Origin: Shewanella woodyi ATCC 51908 | Lineage (GTDB): Bacteria > Pseudomonadota > Gammaproteobacteria > Enterobacterales > Shewanellaceae | DNA: 64,000 bases | NCBI RefSeq assembly: GCF_000019525.1 | Contig: NC_010506.1 | Coordinates: 3,534,001 to 3,598,000 of the forward strand | Reading direction: 5' to 3' | Shown here: piece after piece, positions 26,601-35,307 of the stretch | Layout of the letters: every line of letters starts with the position of its first letter | Numbering within the stretch: position 1 is the stretch's first letter | Program-made: the position numbers and the translations under genes | Notes under the pieces: generated by a model | Database searches by the model: none | Told to the model about the DNA's origin: nothing | What the model saw: only the letters and a program-made list of their open reading frames with translations

Positions 26601-28160
26601 ATGAAACTAGCTCACGTGACGACAAGTAAGGAGAGGATCACCTATCATGCCGACCCTCTTGGCTTATATCAGCAACTTACCCAAGATGCGCCACATACCA
26701 TGTTGCTCGAATCGGCGGAGATTGACAGCAAGGATCACCTCAAGAGTATTGTGATGACCCATGGCGCTATGATGATTCGTTGTGATGGCTACCAACTCAC
26801 CTTTACCGCACTAACCGATAACGGCTACAGGTTACTAAAACCGATACAGGGCTTTTTTGCAGATGCTCATAGCGAGCTTAAAGAGGGTGTTCTTACTCTC
26901 ATTTTAGTTAAAGAGAGTGAGATGTTAGATGAGGATGCCAGACTAAAATCAAGCTCCCCTCTCGACGGATTGCGGGCCTTAGTTAAAGAGATAGGTTTTG
27001 GCGAAACGCCAGTATTTGAAGATCTCTTTTTAGGCGGAGTGCTCGCCTATGACCTTATCGATACAGTCGAGCCGCTTCCCGAAGTACCTCAAGGTGAAAA
27101 CACCTGCCCCGATTACCTGTTTTATCTTGCCGAAACCTTAATTCTTATCGATCATCAACAGCAACATGCTGACATCGTCTCCCATCTCTTTAGCACTGAT
27201 GAAATAGCAGCATCACCTAAACAGAAAGAGCAGCTAGCCCAAAGAGTGCAAAATCTACAATCTATAGCAGAGCAAACAGCTCCAATTGCTCCTTTGGTTA
27301 CCATCGATGCCGAGACTCAGGTCAACATCAGTGACGATACCTTTAAACAGACAGTCCAAGATCTAAAGTCTCATATTATTGCCGGTGATATTTTTCAAGT
27401 TGTCCCCTCTCGTAGCTTTAGCCTTCCCTGTCCAAACACCTTAGGGGCTTACCGAGCCTTAAGATTAACCAACCCCAGCCCCTACATGTTCTATTTCAGA
27501 GGTGAGGACTTCACCCTTTTTGGTGCCTCTCCTGAAAGCGCACTGAAATATGAAGCCCACACTAATCAAGTTGAGATATACCCCATTGCAGGTACACGCA
27601 AACGAGGCAAAACAGTCGATGGCAGCATTGATTTCGATCTTGACAGCCGCATTGAACTTGAGCTGAGGTTAGACAAAAAAGAGTTATCAGAGCACTTAAT
27701 GCTGGTTGATCTAGCCCGTAATGATGTTGCCCGGATCAGCCAAAGTGGGACACGAAAAGTCGCAGAGCTATTAAAAGTGGACCGATACTCACATGTCATG
27801 CATCTGGTCAGTCGCGTAACAGGTCAGCTTCGTGATGATCTCGATGCCCTGCACGCTTATCAAGCTTGCATGAATATGGGTACATTAACAGGTGCTCCAA
27901 AAGTCAGTGCAGCCCAGCTCATTCGAGGTGCAGAACAGAGCCGCCGAGGCAGTTACGGTGGAGCTGTCGGCTACCTTAACGGTTTAGGTGATATGGATAC
28001 CTGTATTGTCATTCGCTCCGCCTTTGTTAAGGACGGCACCGCGTACATTCAAGCTGGCGCGGGCGTTGTGTTTGACTCAGACCCGCAAGCAGAAGCCGAT
28101 GAAACCAGACAAAAAGCACAAGCTGTAATATCAGCTATCAAGATGGGAGGTGGACTATGA
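26601..28160 (+). CDS. trpE: Anthranilate synthase component I
   Basis: 519 residues, usual length for gammaproteobacteria. It converts chorismate plus ammonia/glutamine to anthranilate. Seen: feedback Trp-binding motif LLES (35-38), catalytic-domain blocks GDIFQVVPSRSF, ASPESALKYE, PIAGTRKRG, and the C-terminal TGAPKVSAAQLIRG and GAGVVFDSDP. First structural gene after the attenuator; its TGA overlaps the trpG ATG (ATGA), so the two subunits are translationally coupled. It is paired with a separate glutaminase TrpG rather than a TrpGD fusion. Confidence 0.96.
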   Translation: MKLAHVTTSKERITYHADPLGLYQQLTQDAPHTMLLESAEIDSKDHLKSIVMTHGAMMIRCDGYQLTFTALTDNGYRLLKPIQGFFADAHSELKEGVLTLILVKESEMLDEDARLKSSSPLDGLRALVKEIGFGETPVFEDLFLGGVLAYDLIDTVEPLPEVPQGENTCPDYLFYLAETLILIDHQQQHADIVSHLFSTDEIAASPKQKEQLAQRVQNLQSIAEQTAPIAPLVTIDAETQVNISDDTFKQTVQDLKSHIIAGDIFQVVPSRSFSLPCPNTLGAYRALRLTNPSPYMFYFRGEDFTLFGASPESALKYEAHTNQVEIYPIAGTRKRGKTVDGSIDFDLDSRIELELRLDKKELSEHLMLVDLARNDVARISQSGTRKVAELLKVDRYSHVMHLVSRVTGQLRDDLDALHAYQACMNMGTLTGAPKVSAAQLIRGAEQSRRGSYGGAVGYLNGLGDMDTCIVIRSAFVKDGTAYIQAGAGVVFDSDPQAEADETRQKAQAVISAIKMGGGL

Positions 28161-28762
28161 AGCTCTATCTACTCGATAATTTCGACTCGTTTACCTATAA
28201 CCTAGTCGATCAGTTCAGAAGCTTAGGCTATGAAGTTGTGATCTACCGTAATGATCTTGATGCCAAGTTTATTGCCGATAAGTTGCTTAATGAGCCAAGT
28301 AACGCTGCATTGGTTCTCTCACCAGGACCAGGTGCCCCCCATGAAGCGGGTTGTCTAATGGCGTTAATTGCTCTTCTTGCTGGCAAAGTACCTATGCTGG
28401 GGATATGTCTAGGGCATCAAGCTATGATTGAGCACTACGGCGGAAAAGTTGAGCGGGCAGCTCAAGTGGTTCACGGTAAAGCCAGCCCCACGTTTCATCA
28501 ACAAAAAGGCATATTTAGCCATCTGCCCTCACCTCTTCCCGTTGCTCGTTATCACAGTCTCGTCGCCACACAGGTGCCTGACTGTTTAGATGTGATTGCA
28601 ACCACAGAGGCGATGCCGATGGCCATCTCCCATAAAAGCCATAAAGCGATTGGATTTCAATTTCATCCTGAGTCCATTCTCACCACATTAGGTAGCCAAC
28701 TGCTTACCCAAACTTTAAACGAATTAACCGGTATGAACAGCACTCAGGGAGCCAATACATGA
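28157..28762 (+). CDS. trpG: Anthranilate synthase glutaminase component
   Basis: 201 residues, class I glutamine amidotransferase. Catalytic Cys in LGICLGHQA, His/Glu in FQFHPESILT, and the N-terminal LLDNFDSFTYNL block. Supplies ammonia to TrpE. Both ends overlap neighbours by four bases (trpE and trpD), and it is free-standing, unlike the fused TrpGD of E. coli. Confidence 0.96.
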   Translation: MKLYLLDNFDSFTYNLVDQFRSLGYEVVIYRNDLDAKFIADKLLNEPSNAALVLSPGPGAPHEAGCLMALIALLAGKVPMLGICLGHQAMIEHYGGKVERAAQVVHGKASPTFHQQKGIFSHLPSPLPVARYHSLVATQVPDCLDVIATTEAMPMAISHKSHKAIGFQFHPESILTTLGSQLLTQTLNELTGMNSTQGANT

Positions 28763-29814
28763 GCCAAACCGAACAGCCTACTGAACTGCAACCAATATTA
28801 GACAAGCTCTACTCAGGTCAGTCAGCAACTCGATTGGAAGCCAAACAGCTGTTCAGCAGCATCATCGCAGGTGAGATGAGTGAGACCGCGATGGCGGGCA
28901 TGTTGGTCGCCATGAAGATGCGCGGTGAGAGCATAGATGAAATATCTGGCGCCGCCGACGCCCTTCGCACCGCAGCGAAAGCCTTTCCTGCGCCTTGCGA
29001 AGCAACCCGAACAAAAGGCGTTGTTGATATCGTAGGCACAGGTGGTGATGGCCACAACACGATTAATATCTCTACCACGGCTGCTTTTGTCGCCGCGGCG
29101 TCCGGTGCTAATGTCGCAAAACATGGTAATCGCAGTGTCTCAAGCAAATCTGGCTCTTCGGATCTATTAGCACAGTTTGGTATCGATCTCACCATGGCAC
29201 CAGAAACTGCGCGGGATTGCTTAGATGAACTCGGGCTCTGCTTTCTGTTTGCCCCTCACTATCATGGCGGCGTTCGCCATGCAGTGCCTGTTCGTCAAGC
29301 ATTGAAAACCCGCACTCTGTTTAACGTACTCGGACCGCTGATTAACCCATCACACCCCGACTTTATCCTTCTTGGTGTCTATAGTCCTGAGCTCGTTAAA
29401 CCTATTGCTGAAGTATTAAAAGCCTTGGGGATGAAACGTGCCATGGTAGTCCATGGAAGTGGGCTCGATGAGGTTGCTATACATGGCGACACCTTAGTCT
29501 GTGAGCTCAATAACGCAGAGATAACCCAATACACCTTAACACCTGAGCAGTTAGGACTCCCCCAAAGTAAACTCACAGATTTAGAGGGTGGAACACCTGA
29601 GGAGAATGCCCAGTACACCCGCGCAATCTTACAAGGAAAAGGCCAAGCAGCCCACCAGCACGCCGTTGCGGCGAATGCCGGTTGCGCCCTCTACATCTCA
29701 GGGGTTTCCGATAGCGTAGAATCGGGCACTCAACTGGCATTAGAAACTATCGCCAGCGGCAGAGCTTATCAACTACTTCAGCAGCTCGCCAGCGCAAGCA
29801 GTGCAACTAACTAA
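28759..29814 (+). CDS. trpD: Anthranilate phosphoribosyltransferase
   Basis: 351 residues. PRPP-binding GTGGDGHNTINISTTAA (about 95-111), KHGNRSVSSKSGSSDLL and VRHAVPVRQALKTRTLFNVLGP are all family signatures. Converts anthranilate to phosphoribosyl-anthranilate. ATG overlaps the trpG stop. Confidence 0.96.
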   Translation: MSQTEQPTELQPILDKLYSGQSATRLEAKQLFSSIIAGEMSETAMAGMLVAMKMRGESIDEISGAADALRTAAKAFPAPCEATRTKGVVDIVGTGGDGHNTINISTTAAFVAAASGANVAKHGNRSVSSKSGSSDLLAQFGIDLTMAPETARDCLDELGLCFLFAPHYHGGVRHAVPVRQALKTRTLFNVLGPLINPSHPDFILLGVYSPELVKPIAEVLKALGMKRAMVVHGSGLDEVAIHGDTLVCELNNAEITQYTLTPEQLGLPQSKLTDLEGGTPEENAQYTRAILQGKGQAAHQHAVAANAGCALYISGVSDSVESGTQLALETIASGRAYQLLQQLASASSATN

Positions 29815-29830
29815 TATGTCAGGAGTTACA

Positions 29831-31261
29831 GTGAATCAAGCAGCCACAAATAGTGCCAGTAATGTACTGACTAAGATAGTCGACACGAAAGCCGCCCATA
29901 TCGCGGCCCTTAAAATTCGTTTTCCAGAAGCTAAACTAACGCCTAAAGTCTCAGACCGAAGCTTATTTGACGCCTTAAAAGCCCCTAATGCTGGTTTTAT
30001 CTTCGAATGTAAGAAAGCCAGCCCTTCCAAGGGATTAATTCGCGAACATTTTGATGTTGAAGCAATAGCCGATATCTATCATCACTATGCGGCTGGCATT
30101 TCGGTATTGACTGATGAGCAGTTTTTTCAAGGGGACATGGATTACATTCCCAAAGTGCGCGCTCGCGTTAAGCAGCCGATACTCTGCAAAGACTTTTTCG
30201 TCGACAGCTATCAGGTAAAATTGGCCGCTCATCAAGGCGCCGATGCTATCTTGTTGATGCTGTCAGTACTCAATGATGAGCAATACCGCACGCTGGCGAC
30301 TGAAGCTGAAAAGTACAACTTAGATATGCTAACTGAGGTCAGTAATGAAGCCGAACTCAAGCGCGCCATAGATCTCAATGCTGCGATTATAGGTATCAAC
30401 AACCGAAACCTGCGTGATCTATCCACTGATCTGGGCACCACGCAGGAGCTCGCTCCCCACATCCCAGCCGATCGCGTGGTGATCAGCGAGTCCGGTATCT
30501 ACAATCAAGCTCAAGTACGTCGATTAAGCCCTCTTGTCGATGGCTTTCTTGTTGGCAGCTCACTAATGGCAGAAGCCGATCTGGATCTGGCTTGTCGCAC
30601 CCTTACTTTAGGCCATAACAAGGTATGCGGCCTAACTTGTAGTGACGATATTCTTGCTGTAGCGAAGGCGGGTGCCGTTTATGCGGGCCTTATCTTCTAC
30701 CCTAAATCGCCACGTTCAGTGAGCCGAGAACAAGCCCAAACCTTAGTCAAGCAGCACAGAGAAACTGGGCCTAACATCAAGTTCGTTGGCGTCTTTGTCA
30801 ACGAAGAGCCCAAGGCGATAGCCGAAACAGCCAAAGACCTTGATCTCTTTGCCGTTCAACTTCATGGCAGCGAGTCTGAATATGAGATAGAGCAAGTACG
30901 TCAGGCTTTAAAAGAACTCGCTTGCCCTGCGGTGATCTGGAAAGCCGTTGCAGTGGATGCCGATAAGGCGCAGCAGACAATTCAAGTCCCCGCCAATGTT
31001 GATCGCGTGCTATTTGACAGCAAAAGTAAGCAAACTGGTGAAATACAATTTGGTGGCACTGGCATCGCCTTTAATTGGCAACAGTCATTACCGAATAAAC
31101 CAGCTTCGATGCTGGCGGGTGGGTTAAGCCCTGAACTTGCCTCAAGTGCAAGCAAGCAGGGATTTTATGGCTTAGATTTTAACTCAGGTTTAGAAAGCGC
31201 ACCTGGCGTAAAAGATCATACAAAGATAAACGCTGCATTTAGCGCACTAAGAGAATATTAA
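29831..31261 (+). CDS. trpCF: Bifunctional indole-3-glycerol-phosphate synthase / phosphoribosylanthranilate isomerase
   Basis: 476 residues from the GTG at 29831, preferred because AGGAG lies 5 bases upstream; an ATG at 29816 is the alternative. The TrpC half (about 1-256) has FECKKASPSKG, ISVLTDEQFFQG, ILCKDFFVD and VISESGI. The TrpF half (about 257-476) begins KVCGLTCSDD and has VGVFVN, AVQLHGSES and the LAGGLSPE end. The fusion is the E. coli arrangement. The two steps turn phosphoribosyl-anthranilate into indole-glycerol phosphate. Confidence 0.94.
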   Translation: MNQAATNSASNVLTKIVDTKAAHIAALKIRFPEAKLTPKVSDRSLFDALKAPNAGFIFECKKASPSKGLIREHFDVEAIADIYHHYAAGISVLTDEQFFQGDMDYIPKVRARVKQPILCKDFFVDSYQVKLAAHQGADAILLMLSVLNDEQYRTLATEAEKYNLDMLTEVSNEAELKRAIDLNAAIIGINNRNLRDLSTDLGTTQELAPHIPADRVVISESGIYNQAQVRRLSPLVDGFLVGSSLMAEADLDLACRTLTLGHNKVCGLTCSDDILAVAKAGAVYAGLIFYPKSPRSVSREQAQTLVKQHRETGPNIKFVGVFVNEEPKAIAETAKDLDLFAVQLHGSESEYEIEQVRQALKELACPAVIWKAVAVDADKAQQTIQVPANVDRVLFDSKSKQTGEIQFGGTGIAFNWQQSLPNKPASMLAGGLSPELASSASKQGFYGLDFNSGLESAPGVKDHTKINAAFSALREY

Positions 31262-31359
31262 CGAGTACTAACGACTCATACACTTTTTTGACTTATGCCC
31301 GCCACTATCTCGTTCACGTGAGTGGCACCTAAAAAGGCAGCTCTATTTAAGGATATAAA

Positions 31360-32583
31360 ATGACTAAGCTCGACCCCTATTTCGGCGAATATGGCGGCAT
31401 GTATGTGCCTCAAATTTTAATGCCAGCACTCAAGCAACTTGAAACAGCATTTGTTGAAGCTCAGGAAGATGAAGCATTTAAAACTGAATTTAACGATCTG
31501 CTAAAAAATTACGCTGGCCGTCCTACAGCGCTCACCTTAACTCGTAATTTAAGTCCTAACCCTTTAGTGAAAATTTACCTAAAGCGTGAAGATCTCCTTC
31601 ATGGTGGCGCTCACAAAACAAACCAAGTATTAGGTCAAGCTCTGCTTGCAAAGCGTATGGGTAAGAAAGAGATCATCGCCGAAACTGGTGCTGGTCAACA
31701 TGGAGTTGCAACCGCTCTTGCTTGTGCGCTTCTTGACTTAAAATGTAAGGTTTACATGGGCGCAAAAGATGTTGAGCGCCAATCGCCTAATGTGTTCAGA
31801 ATGAAGCTGATGGGTGCTGAAGTGATCCCAGTAACATCAGGCTCCTCCACCCTAAAAGATGCCTGTAATGAGGCGATGCGCGACTGGTCAGGTAGCTATG
31901 ATAAGGCCCATTATCTACTGGGAACCGCAGCAGGACCACACCCTTTCCCGACGATTGTTCGCGAATTTCAGAGAATGATTGGTGCTGAAACGAAGAAGCA
32001 GATTCTAGAGCGCGAGGGTCGTCTACCTGATGCGGTTATCGCCTGCGTCGGCGGTGGTTCTAATGCCATCGGCATGTTTGCCGACTTTATTGATGAAGAG
32101 TCTGTCAAATTAATTGGTGTTGAACCTGCAGGTTTAGGTATTGATACCCCAATGCACGGCGCGCCACTTAAGCATGGTAAAACCGGAATATTCTTCGGTA
32201 TGAAAGCCCCATTGATGCAAGATAGGGAGGGACAAATTGAGGAGTCCTACTCAATCTCAGCAGGCCTCGACTTCCCATCAGTGGGTCCACAACATGCCCA
32301 TTTGGCTGCCACAGGCCGTGCAACCTATGAGTCGGCCACCGATGATGAAGCATTAGAAGCGTTCCAGCTACTAGCACGAAGTGAGGGGATCATCCCTGCA
32401 TTAGAGTCTGCCCATGCACTCGCTTACGCCGTCAAAATGGCAAAAGCCGCAACACAGGAGACCATATTGGTGGTGAACTTATCGGGTCGAGGCGATAAAG
32501 ATATCTTTACCGTTGCTGATATTTTAGAGGAGCGCGAGAGGTCACAAACGGGCCAGCAAAAAGAGGAGAGTGGCAATGACTGA
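31360..32583 (+). CDS. trpB: Tryptophan synthase beta chain
   Basis: 407 residues. PLP lysine in [26 protein letters not shown], and the phosphate loop in [12 protein letters not shown]. It joins indole to serine in the alpha2-beta2 complex. A 98-base gap separates it from trpCF, the only gap of that size inside the operon; AAGGATATAAA precedes its ATG. It overlaps trpA by eight bases. The last 20 residues are a charged, Glu/Gln-rich tail. Confidence 0.96.
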   Translation: MTKLDPYFGEYGGMYVPQILMPALKQLETAFVEAQEDEAFKTEFNDLLKNYAGRPTALTLTRNLSPNPLVKIYLKREDLLHGGAHKTNQVLGQALLAKRMGKKEIIAETGAGQHGVATALACALLDLKCKVYMGAKDVERQSPNVFRMKLMGAEVIPVTSGSSTLKDACNEAMRDWSGSYDKAHYLLGTAAGPHPFPTIVREFQRMIGAETKKQILEREGRLPDAVIACVGGGSNAIGMFADFIDEESVKLIGVEPAGLGIDTPMHGAPLKHGKTGIFFGMKAPLMQDREGQIEESYSISAGLDFPSVGPQHAHLAATGRATYESATDDEALEAFQLLARSEGIIPALESAHALAYAVKMAKAATQETILVVNLSGRGDKDIFTVADILEERERSQTGQQKEESGND

Positions 32584-33394
32584 ATCTAAACAAGCAGGCC
32601 GTTATCAGGCAGCCTTTGCCAAACTTGAGGCAAAAAACCAGGGGGCATTTGTTCCTTTTGTCACCTTAGGCGACCCTAGCCCCGAAATATCTTTAAAAAT
32701 TATCGACTGTTTAGTTGAAAATGGCGCCGATGCGTTAGAGTTAGGCTTTCCTTTCTCAGACCCATTAGCCGATGGCCCGGTTATTCAAGGAGCCAACCTA
32801 CGCTCTCTTGCTGCTGGCACCACACCAAGTCAATGCTTTGAGATGCTCAGTACAATTCGCGCTAAGTACCCAGAGTTACCCATAGGGTTGCTTCTGTACG
32901 CAAACTTGGTCTATGCCAATGGTATCGAAAATTTTTATGCGAAAGCTCAAGCGGCAGGTGTTGATTCAGTGTTGATTGCCGATGTACCTGTTGAAGAGGC
33001 TGAACCTTTCATCACGTCAGCTAAAGCCCATGGAGTGGCACCAATCTTTATCGCTCCGCCCAACGCAGACAGTGACACATTAAAGCTGGTCAGTGAAAAA
33101 GGTGAAGGATATACCTACCTTCTCTCCCGTGCAGGAGTGACGGGCACAGAGTCTAAAGCTGGTATGCCGATTGACGATATTCTCGCTAGGCTAAAGGAGT
33201 TTAACGCAGCCCCGCCCTTGCTTGGGTTCGGTATTGCCGAGCCCGCTCAAGTGAGAGAAGCGATTCAAGCTGGCGCAGCTGGCGCCATATCAGGCTCTGC
33301 GGTGGTAAAAATCATCGAAGCAAACAAAGATAATGAAACAGAGCTTCTCACTAAGTTAGGTGAATTTACCCGTAATATGAAGGCTGCTACTTAG
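32576..33394 (+). CDS. trpA: Tryptophan synthase alpha chain
   Basis: 272 residues from the ATG at 32576 (AGGAG 7 bases upstream); a GTG at 32570 is also in frame but too close to that site. TIM barrel with [49 protein letters not shown] and [10 protein letters not shown]. It cleaves indole-glycerol phosphate to indole for TrpB. The start overlaps the trpB stop (ATGACTGA). Last gene of the operon, followed by a strong terminator. Confidence 0.95.
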   Translation: MTESKQAGRYQAAFAKLEAKNQGAFVPFVTLGDPSPEISLKIIDCLVENGADALELGFPFSDPLADGPVIQGANLRSLAAGTTPSQCFEMLSTIRAKYPELPIGLLLYANLVYANGIENFYAKAQAAGVDSVLIADVPVEEAEPFITSAKAHGVAPIFIAPPNADSDTLKLVSEKGEGYTYLLSRAGVTGTESKAGMPIDDILARLKEFNAAPPLLGFGIAEPAQVREAIQAGAAGAISGSAVVKIIEANKDNETELLTKLGEFTRNMKAAT

Positions 33395-33406
33395 CTTAAT
33401 AGATAC

Positions 33407-33434
33407 AAAAATAGCGCCCTTTGGCGCTATTTTT
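33407..33434. terminator. Bidirectional terminator between trpA and the HD-GYP gene
   Basis: 12-bp perfect stem AAAAATAGCGCC / GGCGCTATTTTT with a 4-base loop; A/T tails both ways. Confidence 0.88.
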
Positions 33435-33464
33435 GTTTAAGAAGCATGAACAATTAATGTTTCA

Positions 33465-34637
33465 TCACCCTTCGCGAGCTAAGTACTCGATGATCTGCTC
33501 CATATTAAGATCGAACTCATCGGCTCTTACGCACTTAACAATATGCTCAGTCTCCATCGAGGCCAAATCAATATTTTGTGCCATCTCAAACTGTTTTGGA
33601 TCTAGCCGGTAGAAGGCTTTAACTTTTGGGCGAACTGGGTTTTTTTTATTGTGACTCTCAACGATAGCTAAGCGGTTTGAATCAAGCTGAACAATAGCCC
33701 CAACAGGGTAAACCCCTAGGCACTGAATGAAATTATCAACTAAATCAGCATCGAGTTGATTCTCTTTGGCTAGCGCCCTTAAGATACTGAAAGCCTTAAC
33801 TTGTGAGTAGCCTTTTTTATAACAACGGCTAGATGTCAATGCATCAAAGATGTCGCAGATAGAGATCATACGTCCATAGATAGAGATCTCATTACTCTTC
33901 AGTCCGTTAGGATAGCCCTCACCATTAAGCTTTTCATGATGCTGAGCTGCAACTTCCAAACTTAATGCACTGACGCCCGGCGTTTTTTTGATCGTATTAA
34001 TAGAGTGAGTGGCATGACTTTTCATGATGTTGAACTCATTATCAGTCAACTTTCCAGGCTTATTAAGAATAGCATCAGGTACCATGATCTTACCCACATC
34101 GTGCAGAAAAGCCCCAATGGCTAACTGACTGACAATCTCTCTCTCCAACTTCATATGAAAAGCAAACATGGTGATCAACACAGATACTGCAACGGAGTGT
34201 TCTAGAAGATATTCATCTTTATGTCGTATATTAAGCACGCAAGAGAGCGCGTCTGGATTGTTAAAAATGATCTCTATAGATTCATCGGTCACCTTACTAA
34301 CCGAGTTTAGATCCAATGAAAATCCATTTTTTGCCGCATGAAATAACTTTTTCTGAATATTTTTCGACTCATCAAAAATTTGCCTGGCTTTCTCAACCTG
34401 CTGAGTAAAAGAGGGAGCAGTGCTTTCAATCACCAGCGATAGAGCAGACAAAGGCTCATCTCTTGTCTTACTGGTATCAATAAGGACGCGCAAAACCCCT
34501 TTACTTCTTAAATTCTCAATAACGCCTTCACTCTCTAACCAACTGGCCTTGGTTAAGTGAAATTTTCCTTTCGGATAGGTAATGTCCAGAACATACATGC
34601 CAACACGAACATTTGAAATATCTTGTTCGACGATCAT
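33465..34637 (-). CDS. HD-GYP domain cyclic-di-GMP phosphodiesterase (DUF3391 + HD-GYP)
   Basis: 390 residues: N-terminal DUF3391 domain (about 1-110, VRVGMYVLDITYPKG) then HD-GYP domain (about 135-330). Metal-binding motifs are intact: FLHDVGKIMVPD, SHATHSIN, AAQHHEKLNGEGYPNG (the GYP) and ISICDIFDALTS. It should hydrolyse c-di-GMP in the cytoplasm. It faces trpA across a shared terminator and marks the start of the accessory stretch before yciB. Confidence 0.9.
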   Translation of the reverse strand: MIVEQDISNVRVGMYVLDITYPKGKFHLTKASWLESEGVIENLRSKGVLRVLIDTSKTRDEPLSALSLVIESTAPSFTQQVEKARQIFDESKNIQKKLFHAAKNGFSLDLNSVSKVTDESIEIIFNNPDALSCVLNIRHKDEYLLEHSVAVSVLITMFAFHMKLEREIVSQLAIGAFLHDVGKIMVPDAILNKPGKLTDNEFNIMKSHATHSINTIKKTPGVSALSLEVAAQHHEKLNGEGYPNGLKSNEISIYGRMISICDIFDALTSSRCYKKGYSQVKAFSILRALAKENQLDADLVDNFIQCLGVYPVGAIVQLDSNRLAIVESHNKKNPVRPKVKAFYRLDPKQFEMAQNIDLASMETEHIVKCVRADEFDLNMEQIIEYLAREG

Positions 34638-35307
34638 AAATTGAAACCCTATTTCCTAAAGCAGAACCTCCGACTCTCGATACGAAAAATGATTCGAGGC
34701 GTTAAGTTCAAAGTATGGTTCACAAAGCAATCAAAGACCAGCACCCTCCCTAGTAAAGCTCCTGAAGCTAATATACCGACACAAAACAGCAGCATATTAA
34801 CACAAGAATAAAATGCCGATACTAATATTGATCAAAGTTAGGTGCTATACACACTTCATTGAACAATAAACTGTCATGGTTTTTAATCTCTATTTAAACG
34901 GCAAGATCACCTTTGTTCTATATCACAGCAGAAAATAATGAAAAATATCAGCTGCAATAAAATAAAGTTCAACTTGATAGCTGTAGATATTAAGTCACCA
35001 ACAAACACTAAGGTCAAAAAACAACCAAAAAATTACTTTTTCTTACATTTAGAATAACTCTCTTTTCATTGGCGAATAAACAGACACAAACCCCAATCTG
35101 CAGAGCCAGTTAATATAAAGAGCTGACACATACCTTTATATAAAACTCATCGACTTAACAAAAAACAGAGAAAGTAAGAGCATTTATTATGTACATAGAA
35201 AATGACTAGCCGAGTCAATTATTACTATGCATTATGAATAAAACAAAAACACAAGCATCTGTTTATCTAAGAATTTTATCCAGTAACAACTCAACAAAGG
35301 GACGCGC
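34638..35307. other. A/T-rich intergenic region
   Basis: About 670 bases between two divergent genes. No gene, RNA or clear inverted repeat was seen. It presumably holds promoters for the HD-GYP gene and the lipoxygenase, but none is convincing. Confidence 0.5.

Noticed and set aside
28818..29195. Long antisense frames over trpD
   Set aside because: Codon-shadow frames opposite a well-conserved gene, with no start signals.
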